Positions 58,760 to 60,000 of a DNA stretch of 60,000 nt are shown piece by piece (position 1 is the first letter of the stretch; every line of letters begins with the position of its first letter). The stretch is from Takakia lepidozioides (Eukaryota; Streptophyta; Takakiopsida; Takakiales; Takakiaceae): assembly GCA_030704615.1 (NCBI GenBank), contig CM060733.1, positions 6,326,001-6,386,000 of the forward strand, in the 5' to 3' direction. Under the pieces are notes generated by a model that had not been told where the DNA came from, made no database searches, and worked only from the letters and a program-made list of their open reading frames with translations. A program made the translations under genes and the position numbers.

Positions 58760-59806
58760 GAAGCATTCGTGTCATTTACCACTGGGGTAACAACTCATTT
58801 TGAGTCGTAAAAGTAAAAAAACTGGGATTGACTGGAAGTTACAACAGACGTGGTAGTTGGGTTGGACATCCAATGATTGGAGTGGTAAAGGACGCAGACG
58901 CGCGAACAACTGCTCAGCGATTAATGCGATTAATGCTAAAGAACCACGTGGCGTAACCAGGTGGGCCGCCCGTGTGTCTGACCTTTTGGGCTGACTTTGA
59001 CTTTTCCCCGGATGAGTGGACTGACTTACCCGGGGGCGCGGTGACACATGGACGCGGACGTGGATGCCAATGTGGCGGCGGACGAGCGGCAATGCTGTCG
59101 CGTGGCCACGGGCCCAAGACGCCACATTGCAGTCGGCCACATCACTTGGAGTGCTGCATGTGACGTCGCAACAACCACTGGCGAAGTCGACTGCACAACT
59201 TCCGGCAGACGAATCCACGGGGACCACGTGGAGAGTGTGTGGGTCGACGCGTGGCGTCGTCCCCATGCAATGGCAGTGACGGGTACGACTGCTAGTGGAA
59301 AGACGCAGAGTGCTTGTGCCATCTCGGGACTGCTTTGGCCAACTCTGCTGCCACTGTGCTAGTTGGTTGCACTACAGTAGGAAAGCATGAAAAATGAGCA
59401 CTTGTAGTGGTTTGTATGAGTTTCCAACTGACCTGCATTTTAAGCTGAAAATATGGTTCTGATGCATTCTACTGGTTTTAGTGGTTCGCCCATATGCAGG
59501 GGGAATTGAGAAGCAATGATACTGGGCGAGACTCAGAACACAGACCACGATGCATGCACAACATCACGCTAAACAGTCACCCCGGAGGGCAAAGTTTCGG
59601 TCCCCCTGCAGCTTGGACCAGGCAAACTACCACCCTCTCCCCCTACAGCTTCCCCTTTTCCCCCATCATGAGCAATGACCCCCCCATCGTCCATGTCATC
59701 CCCACCAACTTGCTGGACCTCTCCCTCTTCAACGAGTGGACCCTGCCCCCCACTGTGAATATCATCAACAACAGCCCGGACCTCTGTCACATCCTACCCA
59801 CTACAA
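58760..59806. other. No recognisable gene
   Basis: GC-rich sequence with long but unconvincing frames on both strands. It may be the LTR or leader of the minus-strand element whose ORF enters at 59807. No TG..CA repeat partner is in the window. Confidence 0.4.
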
Positions 59807-60000
59807 TTACTTCCTCCTTGTCAGGTACAATGGTCGCAGCAGGGGGTCTTCCATAATGCCACCCGTCACACCCCCTTTTTGCCCCATCATGAGTTCCACT
59901 ATCTTCTTCAGTTGTGCTTCCATTCCCCTCTCCCGCTCTGCAGAGAGAGCCGCAACCCTCTCCAGGGCCCCGATGCGGGCTGCCATTGAGTTCCCCGCTC
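59807..60000 (-). CDS. Partial coiled-coil ORF at the window edge
   Basis: Open from the right edge to TAA at 59807-59809. It reads MAARIGALERVAALSAERER then MEAQLKKIVELMM, a heptad-rich helix of the kind found near the start of retrotransposon gag proteins. The upstream part is outside the window. A Gly/Asp-rich frame continues downstream on the same strand (59569-59790) in another phase. The identity is uncertain. Confidence 0.4.
   Translation of the reverse strand, partial: AGNSMAARIGALERVAALSAERERGMEAQLKKIVELMMGQKGGVTGGIMEDPLLRPLYLTRRK

Noticed and set aside
58972-59362. Overlapping open frames on both strands near 59 kb
   Set aside because: High GC makes chance frames long; no domain or splice pattern supports either.

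Overview
The window looks like nuclear DNA of a streptophyte plant, most likely a seed-free land plant (fern, lycophyte or bryophyte grade). The evidence is a DYW-type PPR gene, spliceosomal introns with GT..AG borders, plant-type Ty3 elements, a MULE with a SWIM finger, a CACTA element and tRNA-derived SINEs. A charophyte alga cannot be excluded from sequence alone. No base-level comparison to databases was possible, so family names rest on motifs I can read.

Layout. 0.28-2.13 kb: decayed multi-exon gene with a ParB-like segment. 2.295-11.804 kb: a minus-strand Ty3 retrotransposon (element 1) inserted beside or inside that gene. It encodes protease, a DNMT3-like cytosine-5 methyltransferase, RT-RNaseH, and an integrase that ends in a PHD finger. 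Its gag portion is inverted. 11.81-12.47 kb: a cluster of palindromes. 12.585-14.696 kb: a five-exon gene resembling beta-class amino (N4-C/N6-A) DNA methyltransferases. 15-18.4 kb: a second Ty3 family with a SINE inserted. 19.6-20.4 kb: a chromovirus fragment with a chromodomain. 21.4-24.7 kb: a LINE that lacks its RT. 24.7-30.05 kb: a MULE-type transposase pseudogene bracketed by more palindromes. 33.398-37.780 kb: a five-exon gene joining two OSB-type PDF motifs to a PPR-E-DYW protein. 43.767-46.243 kb: an intact nine-exon PHD-finger gene. 48.927-58.756 kb: a second, plus-strand copy of the DNMT-bearing Ty3 element (element 2), with its protease inverted, its RT split by a CACTA element and its integrase truncated. 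59.8-60 kb: the edge of another minus-strand ORF.

Two genes look intact and host-like: the PDF-PPR-DYW gene (probably organelle RNA processing) and the small PHD gene (probably nuclear chromatin). The rest is mostly transposon sequence carrying an unusual amount of chromatin and DNA-modification machinery. This comprises a C5 methyltransferase and a PHD reader inside one retroelement family, a chromodomain in another, and a separate amino-methyltransferase-like gene next to a palindrome array. Broken codons in the elements are mostly CAG-to-TAG and CGA-to-TGA, the pattern expected from decay of methylated cytosines.
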